Assembly: GCA_005880165.1 (NCBI GenBank)
Contig: VBJP01000079.1
Span: forward strand, 502 to 21,833
Direction: 5' to 3'
DNA from: Chloroflexota bacterium
GTDB taxonomy: Bacteria; Chloroflexota; Limnocylindria; QHBO01
DNA length: 21,332 nt
In this document: positions 13,917 through 21,219 of the stretch, in pieces
Position numbering within the stretch: the stretch's first letter is position 1
Layout: every line of letters starts with the position of its first letter
Program-made: the position numbers and the translations under genes
Notes under the pieces: model-generated
Databases searched by the model: none
What the model saw: only the letters and a program-made list of their open reading frames with translations
What the model was told of the DNA's origin: nothing

Positions 13917-14758
13917 ACGCCTCGCGTGGCGTGGCGCTGGCGCTGGCCGTCTCGATCGCCGGATCGCTGGCGCTGGTGGTGATCTACGTGGTGGGCGGCA
14001 GCATTCAGCAACAGGGGATCGGGCTGGCCCTCGCGTTGGGCGGTGTGGGCACCGCGATCGTGATCTGGGCGGTGGCCCTCATCGAGGCTCCGATCGAAAT
14101 CGAGGAGCGGCACTCGTTCGCCACAGGCCGTGAGCATGCCGTGGTCGTGGATAGCGGGACCGGGACCCAGGAGATCAGCCGGCGGCGATTCCTCGCCCGA
14201 CTCCTCGCGGGGGCGGTCGGCATCCTGGGCGCGGCCCTGGTGATGCCGGCCTTCTCACTCGGGCCGCAGCCGGGCACCGACCTGTTTCGCACCGCCTGGC
14301 GCCGCGGCCTGCGCCTGGTCGACCTCGGCAATCGGCCGATACGCCCGGATGACCTGGTCGCTGACAGTGTCACGACCGTCTTCCCGGAGGGCTTCGTCGG
14401 CAGGCCGGACAGCCAGACGCTGCTGATCAAGGTGAGCCCTTCCGACCTTGCCCTGCCGAGCGACCGAGCCGCCTGGGCGCCAGAGGGATGCGTCGCCTAC
14501 TCGAAGGTCTGCACGCACGCCGGCTGTCCCGTCGGCCTTTACCGGGCGAAGGAGCACCTCCTGCTCTGCCCGTGCCACCAGTCCACCTTCGACGTCCTCC
14601 GCGGCGCGACTCCCATCTTCGGCCCGGCGGCCCGCCCGCTCCCGCAGCTGCCGATGGAGGTGGACGCCGACGGCTACCTGGTCGCGCTCGGCGACTTCCC
14701 CGAGCCGATCGGGCCCGGGTTCTGGGACATGACCCACACGCCGGCGGATGGCGGCTGA
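13913..14758 (+). CDS. qcrA: Rieske 2Fe-2S subunit of cytochrome bc complex
   Basis: 281 residues from a GTG whose GTGA overlaps the qcrC stop. Three hydrophobic segments (about 6-28, 36-57 and 94-114) precede the soluble domain. The third follows a twin-arginine-like SRRRFLARLL. Three N-terminal helices are known from actinobacterial QcrA, against one in mitochondrial or proteobacterial Rieske proteins. The cluster ligands are CTHAGC (about C200 and H202, with disulfide C205) and CPCHQS (about C219 and H222, with disulfide C221). It takes electrons from quinol at the Qo site and passes them to QcrC. The cytochrome b gene follows with an 11-base overlap. Confidence 0.94.
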   Translation: MNASRGVALALAVSIAGSLALVVIYVVGGSIQQQGIGLALALGGVGTAIVIWAVALIEAPIEIEERHSFATGREHAVVVDSGTGTQEISRRRFLARLLAGAVGILGAALVMPAFSLGPQPGTDLFRTAWRRGLRLVDLGNRPIRPDDLVADSVTTVFPEGFVGRPDSQTLLIKVSPSDLALPSDRAAWAPEGCVAYSKVCTHAGCPVGLYRAKEHLLLCPCHQSTFDVLRGATPIFGPAARPLPQLPMEVDADGYLVALGDFPEPIGPGFWDMTHTPADGG

Positions 14759-16121
14759 GCCGATGCTGACCTGGATCGACGAGCGGCTTGGTCTCGCGGC
14801 GTGGGCGCGCGCCGGGCTGCGCAAAGTCTTCCCCGATCACTGGTCCTTCCTGCTCGGCGAAGTGGCGCTCTTCTGTCTCGTGGTCCTGGTGCTGACGGGT
14901 GTCTTCCTGACGCTCTTCTACGTGCCCGATGCGACGAGCGTCACCTACTCGGGACCGTGGGCGCCGTTGCGCGGGCAATCTGTGTCGGCTGCCTTCGACT
15001 CGGTGATGCGCCTCAGCTTCGAGGTTCGTGCCGGCTTGGTCATGCGCCAGATCCACCACTGGGCCGCGCTGGTCTTCGTGGCGGCCATCGTGGTTCACCT
15101 GCTGCGGATCTTCTTCACCGGCGCCTTCCGGCGGCCTCGTGAGATCAACTGGCTGGTTGGGATCGGGCTCCTGCTGCTGGCCCTGACGATGGGCATCACC
15201 GGTTATTCGTTGCCGGATGACCTGCTGAGCGGTACGGGTCTTCGGGTCATCTACTCGGTGGTGATCGCCATCCCGTTCATCGGTCCCTACCTCGCCTTCC
15301 TCGTCTTCGGCGGCGAGTTCCCGACGCCGGAGATCATCAGCCGTCTGTTCGTGTTCCACGTCATGCTGCTGCCGGCGCTGCTGATCGGGGGAGTGCTCGT
15401 GCACCTCGCCATCCTCGTACGCCACAAACACTCGCAGTACGCGGTTCCTGGCGCGACCGAGGAGAACGTCGTCGGCCGGGCCTTCTGGCCGTCGCAGGTC
15501 TTCAAGTCCACCGGACTGGCGATCCTGACCGCCGCGGTGTTGGCGCTGATGGGCGGTCTCATCCAGATCAACCCGATCTGGGCCTACGGACCGTTTGACG
15601 CGACCACGGTCAGCTCCCCGGCCCAGCCAGATTGGTACGCCGGCTGGCTGGATGGCGCGCTTCGCCTCTTTCCGCCCATCGAGATCACCGCGCTCGGGAT
15701 CACGATCCCATCGCCGTTCATCCCCGGCGTGCTGTTGCCCGGGGTTGCGTTCGGGGTCATGACCCTGTGGCCGTTCCTGGAGGCCTGGGTGACCGGCGAC
15801 CACGCGGAGCACCAGCTGCTCGACGGCCCGCGCGAGAAGCCGCTGCGCACCGCTTTCGGCGTGGCTGGTCTGCTCGTCTTCGTGATCCTGACGCTGGCGG
15901 GAGGCAACGATGTCGTGGCGCTGGTGTTTGGGGTGCCGGTCGAGGCGATGACAAACATCCTGCGCGTCGCGATCGTCGCGGTTCCACTGCTGGGCTTTGG
16001 GCTCACCTATCGCATCTGTCGGGAGCTGTTCGACCGGCGAGAGGCGCCCGGTCAGCGCCGCGCCTCCGTGCGCCTGCGGCGCACCGCGGCGGGAGGCTTC
16101 GAGGAGATCGAGCCGGACTAG
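14748..16121 (+). CDS. qcrB: Cytochrome b subunit of cytochrome bc complex
   Basis: 457 residues with eight or more membrane helices. Heme ligands appear as H103/H117 in RQIHHWAALVFVAAIVVHLLR, and H204/H219 in FVFHVMLLPALLIGGVLVHLAIL. The second pair is 15 residues apart, as in b6f-type rather than mitochondrial bc1-type proteins, where it is 14. The Qo motif is PDWY (about 294-297), where mitochondrial and most proteobacterial enzymes have PEWY; PDWY is common in b6f-like and actinobacterial forms. The protein continues as one chain past the b6/subunit IV break point. The start ATG 14748 overlaps qcrA by 11 bases; ATG 14763 is an alternative. Its TAG shares the palindrome CTAG with the stop of the convergent oxidoreductase gene. 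Confidence 0.94.
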   Translation: MAAEPMLTWIDERLGLAAWARAGLRKVFPDHWSFLLGEVALFCLVVLVLTGVFLTLFYVPDATSVTYSGPWAPLRGQSVSAAFDSVMRLSFEVRAGLVMRQIHHWAALVFVAAIVVHLLRIFFTGAFRRPREINWLVGIGLLLLALTMGITGYSLPDDLLSGTGLRVIYSVVIAIPFIGPYLAFLVFGGEFPTPEIISRLFVFHVMLLPALLIGGVLVHLAILVRHKHSQYAVPGATEENVVGRAFWPSQVFKSTGLAILTAAVLALMGGLIQINPIWAYGPFDATTVSSPAQPDWYAGWLDGALRLFPPIEITALGITIPSPFIPGVLLPGVAFGVMTLWPFLEAWVTGDHAEHQLLDGPREKPLRTAFGVAGLLVFVILTLAGGNDVVALVFGVPVEAMTNILRVAIVAVPLLGFGLTYRICRELFDRREAPGQRRASVRLRRTAAGGFEEIEPD

Positions 16122-17587
16122 CGTTCCGGTCCCAGGTGATAGCCCAGCCGTCGCGGCAGTCGCGTCAGCCCGCGGAGCGCCCAGCCGGCTCGTCTGCCCT
16201 GCTCCTCGCGGTCCTCGCGCCGGATGAGCGCCTCGCGGAGAATGCGTGCGCCAGCGTAGCGGAATGGCTCGGGTGGAAACCGGCGGGGAACCCCGCCGAC
16301 GATCGGCAGGCGAGTGATCGGCTCATCCGAACCGAGTGCCAGGGCGGCGAGTATCCGTCCGCCCAGGTGCGAGGGCGCCACACCGTTGCCCGAGTAGCCG
16401 AAGCCGAAATGAACCCGGCCACCCGCCAGGGTGCCGAAGCGCGGCAGGTGGTTGGCCGCCACGTCGATGGGCCCTCCCCACATGTCGGTCAGGCGCACGT
16501 CGGCAAGCTGCGGAAAGATGCGGCGGAAGCCGGCGGCAGCCCGCCGGCCAGCCGGCAGGTCGTCGACAAACGAGCGCCCGATGCGCCCGTCGTAGCCGGG
16601 ACGCCCACCGCCGGCCCCGAACGCGATCCGCCCTTCGCCGGTGACGTGGAAGTAGTGCACGGTGAATCGCGCATCCACGATCGACTCCCCACCGATCCAG
16701 CCAAGGCGCTCGTCGATGAGGTCCGGGATGGGCTCAGTGCGCACCATCCAGCTGCTCCAGGTCACCAGCGAGCGCCGGAAAGGGGGCCACCCCGCGGCCC
16801 AGGCGTTGATGGCGAGCACGACCTGCCCGGCGCGGACCTCGCCGTCACCCTCCGGCGACTCGGTGATGACGCGGACCCCCGACCCTTCGCGGCGCACCCT
16901 CTGGACGCGTGTTCCTTCGTGGATCACCGCGCCACGCGCCGCGCAGACGGCGCGGAGGCCTCTCGCCAGGCGGGCTGGCTGGATCGTGCCGGCGTCCGCC
17001 ATCAGCGCACCGCCGCGGAAGAGTGGCGAGCGGCAGCGTTCCGCCACCTCCTCTGAGCTCAGCTCGCGGAAGTCTTCGCCGACACCCAGCTGCCGCGCGG
17101 CCTCGGTCGAGGAGTCCCACGCACCGTCGTGGAGCGGCGTGGTGCTGACCGTGAGCATGCCGCCGTGCCGGAAGTCGGCGTGGATTCCATGGCGCTCGCA
17201 CCAGGCGCCGATCTCGGTCACGGATCGGGCGACTTCACGGGCGCAGGCGAGGGCGCGTTCGTCACCGAAGAGATCGCGCAAGAGCGCGAGCTCGTCCCAC
17301 CAGCCGTTGACGAAGCCGCCATTACGGCCAGAAGGTCCACCGCCGCAGACATCCATCTCCAGAACCACCACGCGGCGTTGCGGATCGAGCTCGAGCAGCC
17401 GATAGGCGGTCCACAGCCCGGTGTATCCACCGCCGACGATGACCACCTCGGCATCGGTGCTGCCGGTCAACGGAGGATGCGGAGGCGGGTTGCCTTCATC
17501 CGCCAACGCCTCGCGGAGCCAGGGATTGCGCTCGTCGCCGGCCGGCCGCAGGGCGAGGTCGTCACCGGTCAGCAGACGCTGGTCCAT
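16118..17587 (-). CDS. FAD-dependent oxidoreductase, DAO family (glycine/D-amino-acid oxidase or PuuB-like)
   Basis: 489 residues from ATG 17587. The dinucleotide-binding fold is VVIVGGGYTGLWTAY (about 48-62) with the ribose-binding glutamate near E77 (VVVLE). The segment PSGRNGGFVNGW is typical of the DAO family close to gamma-glutamylputrescine oxidase and related amine oxidases. The C-terminal FAD-contacting GFGYSGNGVAPSHLGGRILA is also intact. Such enzymes oxidise primary or secondary amines, often amino acids or polyamines; the substrate cannot be told here. A TTG at 17596 is an alternative start. No Shine-Dalgarno site precedes the ATG, and a -10-like TACATT lies seven bases before it. 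It converges on qcrB with a 4-base overlap. Confidence 0.88.
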   Translation of the reverse strand: MDQRLLTGDDLALRPAGDERNPWLREALADEGNPPPHPPLTGSTDAEVVIVGGGYTGLWTAYRLLELDPQRRVVVLEMDVCGGGPSGRNGGFVNGWWDELALLRDLFGDERALACAREVARSVTEIGAWCERHGIHADFRHGGMLTVSTTPLHDGAWDSSTEAARQLGVGEDFRELSSEEVAERCRSPLFRGGALMADAGTIQPARLARGLRAVCAARGAVIHEGTRVQRVRREGSGVRVITESPEGDGEVRAGQVVLAINAWAAGWPPFRRSLVTWSSWMVRTEPIPDLIDERLGWIGGESIVDARFTVHYFHVTGEGRIAFGAGGGRPGYDGRIGRSFVDDLPAGRRAAAGFRRIFPQLADVRLTDMWGGPIDVAANHLPRFGTLAGGRVHFGFGYSGNGVAPSHLGGRILAALALGSDEPITRLPIVGGVPRRFPPEPFRYAGARILREALIRREDREEQGRRAGWALRGLTRLPRRLGYHLGPER

Positions 17588-17594
17588 GAGCGGC

Positions 17595-17600
17595 AATGTA
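17595..17600 (-). promoter_or_regulatory. Putative -10 hexamer of a leaderless promoter for the FAD oxidoreductase gene
   Basis: On the minus strand TACATT is followed by seven bases (GCCGCTC) and the ATG at 17587. No ribosome-binding sequence is visible. The pattern matches those before the LigD polymerase and YihY genes. No -35 was identified. Confidence 0.35.
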
Positions 17601-17686
17601 GCCCAGCGCGCCTCCTCGGACGGGCTCCCGAGCGACCGCGACCGCTTGCGTCAGCGGGCTTCGCTGGCTACCCTTTCGGCTTCCCG

Positions 17687-18547
17687 ATGACCCACGTGCC
17701 CCGACCCGAGCTGCCCCTCGGCGCGCGCCTGCTGATCACCCCACTGCTGGCCGTCGCGCTCCTGGGGACCTTCAGCGGACCTGCTGCCGCGCATGTCGAG
17801 CGCGCCGATGGCCACGACACTCGGGCGAAGCCACCGCCGACCGCGATCGGCTACGACATCTCGTACCCGCAGTGCGGCGGCAGGTACCCCGCGAATGCGG
17901 CGTTCGGCATCGTCGGCGTCAATCGCGGCATCGCCTTCAGCGCGAACCCGTGCCTGGGCGCCTCGTCCAAGGGCGCGAGCCAGCTCGCGTGGGCCGGTCC
18001 CAAAGCCCAGATGTACGCCAACACGGGCAACCCCGGCCCGCAGCTCAGCTCGCACTGGCCCAACGGACAAACCGCGCCTCGCGAATGCGCCACACCAGCC
18101 AAGCCGGACGCGGACACGGCGGACTGCGCCTACGACTACGGCTGGAACGCCGCCGCCGACTCGTACGCCAACGCCGTGGCGGCGTACGTCTCACTCGGCT
18201 GGGCCCCACCCGACTCGACGCGCACCCCGGTCGCCAACCACTGGTGGCTCGACGTCGAGACGGCCAACTCGTGGCGCGAAGACCCGTCGCTGAACGTGGC
18301 CGCGCTGCAGGGAGCGGTCGACTACCTCGCGTCCGTGGGGGCCGCGTCGGTGGGCATCTACTCGGCCCCGCGCATGTGGAGCCAGGTGGCGGGCGGGTCA
18401 TCCGCCTTTGCGGACCTGCCCAGCTGGGTAGCAGGGGCGAGCACCCTGAACGGCGCGAGGAACGGCTGCGGCGGACCCGGGCTCACGGGTGGGACGATCC
18501 AGCTCACGCAGTACCTCAGCGGGTTCGACGCCGACTATCCCTGCTGA
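17687..18547 (+). CDS. Secreted Cys-rich protein, GH25/DUF1906-like
   Basis: 286 residues from ATG 17687. A signal peptide (LLITPLLAVALLGTFSGPAAA) has a likely cut after residue 35. The mature part begins GYDISYPQCGG (about 55-65, with D57) and continues with NPCL, WAGPKAQMYANTGNPGP, NHWWLDVETANSW (about 185-196, with D189 and E191) and VGIYSAP. These are strand-end acidic motifs seen in GH25-lysozyme and DUF1906-like barrels found in actinobacterial secreted proteins. Six cysteines (C63, C89, C134, C147, C261 and C286) could form three disulfides. Hydrolase activity, perhaps on cell wall, is plausible but not shown. A longer frame upstream is open but belongs to the antisense of the oxidoreductase gene. 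TACCCT lies 12 bases before the start. Confidence 0.72.
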   Translation: MTHVPRPELPLGARLLITPLLAVALLGTFSGPAAAHVERADGHDTRAKPPPTAIGYDISYPQCGGRYPANAAFGIVGVNRGIAFSANPCLGASSKGASQLAWAGPKAQMYANTGNPGPQLSSHWPNGQTAPRECATPAKPDADTADCAYDYGWNAAADSYANAVAAYVSLGWAPPDSTRTPVANHWWLDVETANSWREDPSLNVAALQGAVDYLASVGAASVGIYSAPRMWSQVAGGSSAFADLPSWVAGASTLNGARNGCGGPGLTGGTIQLTQYLSGFDADYPC

Positions 18548-18585
18548 TCCAGGCAGGTATCCGGGACTTGGTCGGATTCTGCTGC

Positions 18586-18613
18586 TTGACAGAATGATTC
18601 ATAACGGCATAAT
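18586..18613 (+). promoter_or_regulatory. Near-consensus sigma70-type promoter for the marR-MFS operon
   Basis: A perfect TTGACA at 18586-18591 and CATAAT at 18608-18613 are separated by 16 bases. The local sequence is strikingly AT-rich against its surroundings. ATGATT (18594-18599, in the spacer) and AATCAT (18629-18634) are inverted repeats flanking the expected transcription start, and AATGAT is repeated directly at 18593 and 18611. One of these may be the MarR operator, as autorepression is usual in the family. A strong AAGGAG ribosome site (18647-18652) lies four bases before the ATG. Confidence 0.7.
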
Positions 18614-18656
18614 GATCGGTCTCCGAACAATCATCGCTACGACTTGAAGGAGACCG

Positions 18657-19160
18657 ATGTCCTCCACCGCGGTCGGCTCAATGACCGACCAAATCCTTGC
18701 CGAGATCGAGAACGGTCTGGCGCACCAGCGTCACAAGTGGGCCGCGCAATGCCAGGCGCACGGCCTGTCGATGACGCACTTCCATGTCCTGGCCGTCCTC
18801 GAAGCCGATGGGCCCACGCCCATGAGCCGGCTGGCCGACCAGCTCGGCGTCGCCTTCTCGAACCTGACCGGCATCATCGGCCGCATGGAGGAGCGGGGGA
18901 TCGTCGAGCGCGTGCACGACGCCGATGACCGGCGTGTGGTGCTCGCGCAGCTGACCCCGATCGGGCGTGACGTCGTCCAGAAGGTCGAAGCGACGCGCCT
19001 CGAGCACATGCGGCAGCTGGTGGGTGCCTTGACCCCCAATGAGCAGCAGGCCGTTCTGGGCGCGCTCAAGACCCTCACCTCGGCGCACGGCCGACTTCAC
19101 GCCCACGACCACGCTCAGCCACCCCACGACACGAACTACGAGGAGCATTTCCACTCATGA
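18657..19160 (+). CDS. MarR family transcriptional regulator
   Basis: 167 residues. The winged helix covers about 40-103: MTHFHVLAVLEADGP, then MSRLADQLGVAFSNLTGIIGRMEERGIVERV, with the wing DADDRRVVLAQLTPIG containing the conserved D-x-R-R. Flanking helices at 10-35 and 104-142 would form the dimer interface. MarR proteins usually repress a neighbouring efflux gene and release DNA on binding a phenolic or other ligand. The C-terminus is unusual: about residues 144-167 contain seven histidines (HGRLHAHDHAQPPH and EEHFHS). The stop overlaps the transporter start by ATGA, so the two are co-translated. The start has an excellent Shine-Dalgarno site. Confidence 0.93.
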   Translation: MSSTAVGSMTDQILAEIENGLAHQRHKWAAQCQAHGLSMTHFHVLAVLEADGPTPMSRLADQLGVAFSNLTGIIGRMEERGIVERVHDADDRRVVLAQLTPIGRDVVQKVEATRLEHMRQLVGALTPNEQQAVLGALKTLTSAHGRLHAHDHAQPPHDTNYEEHFHS

Positions 19161-20815
19161 CCGCACGCTCTGCCGCAGCGGTGCTCACCGACGACGCCCC
19201 GGTCCACGTCAGCAACCGCGCCAGGATCGAGATCCTTGGGGCCGTCCTGCTGGGCCTCTTCCTCTCCGCCCTCGACCAGACGATCGTGGGGCCGATCTTG
19301 CCGCGGATCGTCTCCGAGCTGCACGGAAGCGACTACTACACCTGGGTCGTCACCGCCTACCTGCTGACGAGCACTGTGACGGTGCCGATCTACGGCAAGC
19401 TCTCCGACCTGTTCGGCCGCAAGCCGATGCTGCTGGTCGGCATCGGTCTCTTCCTCTTCGGCTCGGCGCTCTCGGGCCTGAGCCAGACGATGTGGCAGCT
19501 GATCGCCTTCCGAGCGATCCAGGGACTCGGCGCCGGCGCGCTGTTCCCGATCAGCCTCGCGGTCATCGGTGACCTGTTCACGCCCCGCGAGCGCGGCAAG
19601 TACCAGGGCCTGTTCGGGGCGGTCTTCGGGATCGCCTTCCTGGTTGGCCCCGGCCTTGGCGGCACCATCACCGACAACTTCAGCTGGCACTGGGTCTTCT
19701 ACGTCAACCTGCCCATCGGGCTCATCGCTATGGCCGTGATCGCCTGGCTGCTGCCGACGGTTCGGCGGCCTGACGCGGCGCGCAACATCGACTACGCGGG
19801 CGTCCTGACGTTCGCTGCCGGCATCGTACCGATCCTCATCGGCCTGACCAACGCCGAGAACGGCGATTGGGGTGCCGTTGGCGTCTGGGGCCTGCTGCTC
19901 CTTGGCGTCGCCTTCTTGGCCCTCTTCGTGTGGGTCGAGTCTCGCGCAAAGGAGCCGATGATCCCGCTTCACCTGTTCAGGATCCGCAGTTTCGCCATCT
20001 CGATGATCGCCGTGTTCACCGCGATGTTCGGCTTCTTCGGGGCGGTAGTCTTCCTGCCGCTCTGGTACCAGGTCGTGGATGGAGCCAGCGCGACTGCGTC
20101 GGGCTACAAGCTGCTGCCGTTCCTGGGCGGGCTGATCCTCAGCTCGGTGATCAGCGGCCAGGTGGTGAGCCGGACCGGCCGCTACAAGTGGCTGGCCGTC
20201 GGCGCGCTGGCCCTCGCAGCGGTCGGCGTGGGTCTGATGACGCAACTGCGGGCGGACACCCCCGACCTCACGCTTTGGATGTGGATGTTCCTGGCGGGGG
20301 TGGGGATCGGCCCCTCGATGGCGGTCTTCACGATCATCGTCCAGAACGCCGTGCCCTTCTCGGAGCTGGGGGCGGCAACCAGTGACCTCACCCTCTTCCG
20401 GCAGATCGGCGGGACTGTGGGCCTGACGCTCGCGTTCACCCTGTTCCGCAATTTCCTCAGCTGGGGCGCGATCCGGACCCAGCTGATCGGCGCCGGGGCG
20501 CCAGCACAGCTCGTGCCCGCGCAGGCACCGGCGGGCTTCGACACCGGCCAGCTGACGAACGTGGGTGGCTCTGGGCCGAGCTTCATGGGCCAGATCCCAG
20601 CGCAGTTCCAGGCGATTTTCGTGGAGGGCTTCCATAGGGCCTTCTCGATCGCGCTGGGGAACGCGATGTGGCTGGGGGTTGGAGCGCTGGCCATCGCGTC
20701 GCTGAGCGTGGCCCTCCTCCACGAGCAGCCGCTGCGCCAGCACTTTGGCGAGGCTGTTGAGCGGCCCGAAGACCGTGCCGGTCATCCGAGGGAGATCGCC
20801 GTTTCGCTCGACTGA
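19157..20815 (+). CDS. DHA2-type (EmrB/QacA-like) 14-helix MFS drug:proton antiporter
   Basis: 552 residues with about 14 hydrophobic helices. The DHA2 first-helix motif is LDQTIVGPILPRI (39-51). The loop 2-3 motif A is GKLSDLFGRKPML (80-92), motif B is FRAIQGLGAGALFP (118-131), and the antiporter motif C is GAVFGIAFLVGPGLGG (154-169). This set marks proton-driven drug exporters of the plasma membrane. A loop of about 40 residues near the end (GAPAQLVPAQAPAGFDTG) is the usual extracytoplasmic loop before the last helix. Co-translation with the MarR gene and the shared promoter suggest ligand-induced efflux. The exported substrate is unknown. A terminator hairpin follows 24 bases after the stop. 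Confidence 0.95.
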   Translation: MTARSAAAVLTDDAPVHVSNRARIEILGAVLLGLFLSALDQTIVGPILPRIVSELHGSDYYTWVVTAYLLTSTVTVPIYGKLSDLFGRKPMLLVGIGLFLFGSALSGLSQTMWQLIAFRAIQGLGAGALFPISLAVIGDLFTPRERGKYQGLFGAVFGIAFLVGPGLGGTITDNFSWHWVFYVNLPIGLIAMAVIAWLLPTVRRPDAARNIDYAGVLTFAAGIVPILIGLTNAENGDWGAVGVWGLLLLGVAFLALFVWVESRAKEPMIPLHLFRIRSFAISMIAVFTAMFGFFGAVVFLPLWYQVVDGASATASGYKLLPFLGGLILSSVISGQVVSRTGRYKWLAVGALALAAVGVGLMTQLRADTPDLTLWMWMFLAGVGIGPSMAVFTIIVQNAVPFSELGAATSDLTLFRQIGGTVGLTLAFTLFRNFLSWGAIRTQLIGAGAPAQLVPAQAPAGFDTGQLTNVGGSGPSFMGQIPAQFQAIFVEGFHRAFSIALGNAMWLGVGALAIASLSVALLHEQPLRQHFGEAVERPEDRAGHPREIAVSLD

Positions 20816-20839
20816 GCCGCCGCCACCCCAGCAAACCCG

Positions 20840-20868
20840 AACGGGCGGGCCACGGCTCGCCCGTTTCC
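20840..20868 (+). terminator. Rho-independent-type terminator after the MFS gene
   Basis: AACGGGCG (20840-20847) pairs perfectly with CGCCCGTT (20858-20865). Three more inner pairs (GGC with GCT, including one G-U) leave a CACG loop, giving an 11-bp stem. The T run after it is short (TTT then CC), which weakens the call somewhat. Confidence 0.7.
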
Positions 20869-20944
20869 GAGCGGCGAAACGCCCGCATGCGTGCAGTCCG
20901 ACCTCCGCAGGGCTTCGGGAGGATTGCCGAGTGAGGGTCGCACC

Positions 20945-20950
20945 TATACT
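20945..20950 (+). promoter_or_regulatory. Putative -10 hexamer (TATACT) for the small RiPP-precursor-like gene
   Basis: TATACT is five of six matches to TATAAT and lies 44 bases before the ATG at 20995, just beyond the terminator. TTGCCG at 20924-20929 is a possible -35 with a short 15-base spacer. Transcription would start near 20957, leaving a leader of about 38 bases without a Shine-Dalgarno site. Confidence 0.4.
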
Positions 20951-20994
20951 CGTTAGATCAGGACACGGCCCAAGACCCCTCCAAGTTCTACGCC

Positions 20995-21198
20995 ATGCTC
21001 GGACGGGCCCTCACGGACTCGAGTTTCCGCCAGCGGCTCACAAACGCAGACCGTGAAGTGCAGCGCGGAGCCTTAGTCGAAGCCGGAATCACAGGGAATG
21101 ACGCGATCATCGACCAGCTGAACATGGCAATCGACGCGATTGACAAACTTGCCGGCACGGGTGGTACCTTCGCGGCCAACGTGAAGGCCGTCACCTAG
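20995..21198 (+). CDS. Small protein resembling Os1348/NHLP-clan RiPP precursor
   Basis: 67 residues from the only standard start codon in frame. The N-terminal LGRALTDSSFRQRL, followed by VEAGI, resembles the leader region of Os1348-family (nitrile hydratase leader peptide clan) putative RiPP precursors, whose members start with (I/L)GRALTDP-F-R-LL. The rest (IIDQLNMAIDAIDKLAG, then GTGGTFAANVKAVT) has a Gly/Thr-rich possible core but no cysteines and only one serine pair early on, so the type of modification is unclear. The frame stays open upstream to 20935 and would read DPSKFYAM before the chosen start, but no ATG, GTG or TTG occurs there. No modifying enzyme is visible; the gene 21 bases downstream is cut by the window edge. 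The call is by motif resemblance from memory. Confidence 0.5.
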   Translation: MLGRALTDSSFRQRLTNADREVQRGALVEAGITGNDAIIDQLNMAIDAIDKLAGTGGTFAANVKAVT

Positions 21199-21219
21199 AC
21201 CATCAGCCGGAGCTCTGGC

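Noticed and set aside
14427..15812. 461-codon minus-strand open frame across qcrA and qcrB
   Set aside because: The opposite strand encodes unmistakable Rieske and cytochrome b motifs; this frame is a compositional shadow.
17129..17686. Upstream extension of the secreted Cys-rich protein
   Set aside because: The extension is antisense to the FAD oxidoreductase and would bury the signal peptide; the ATG at 17687 directly precedes it.
18556..18579. ATCCG...CGGAT hairpin after the secreted protein gene
   Set aside because: Five-pair stem, nine-base loop and no real T run; it could arise by chance.
19136..20785. 549-codon minus-strand open frame opposite the MFS transporter
   Set aside because: Asp/Glu/Arg/Gln-rich with no family motifs; the plus strand has all DHA2 signature motifs.
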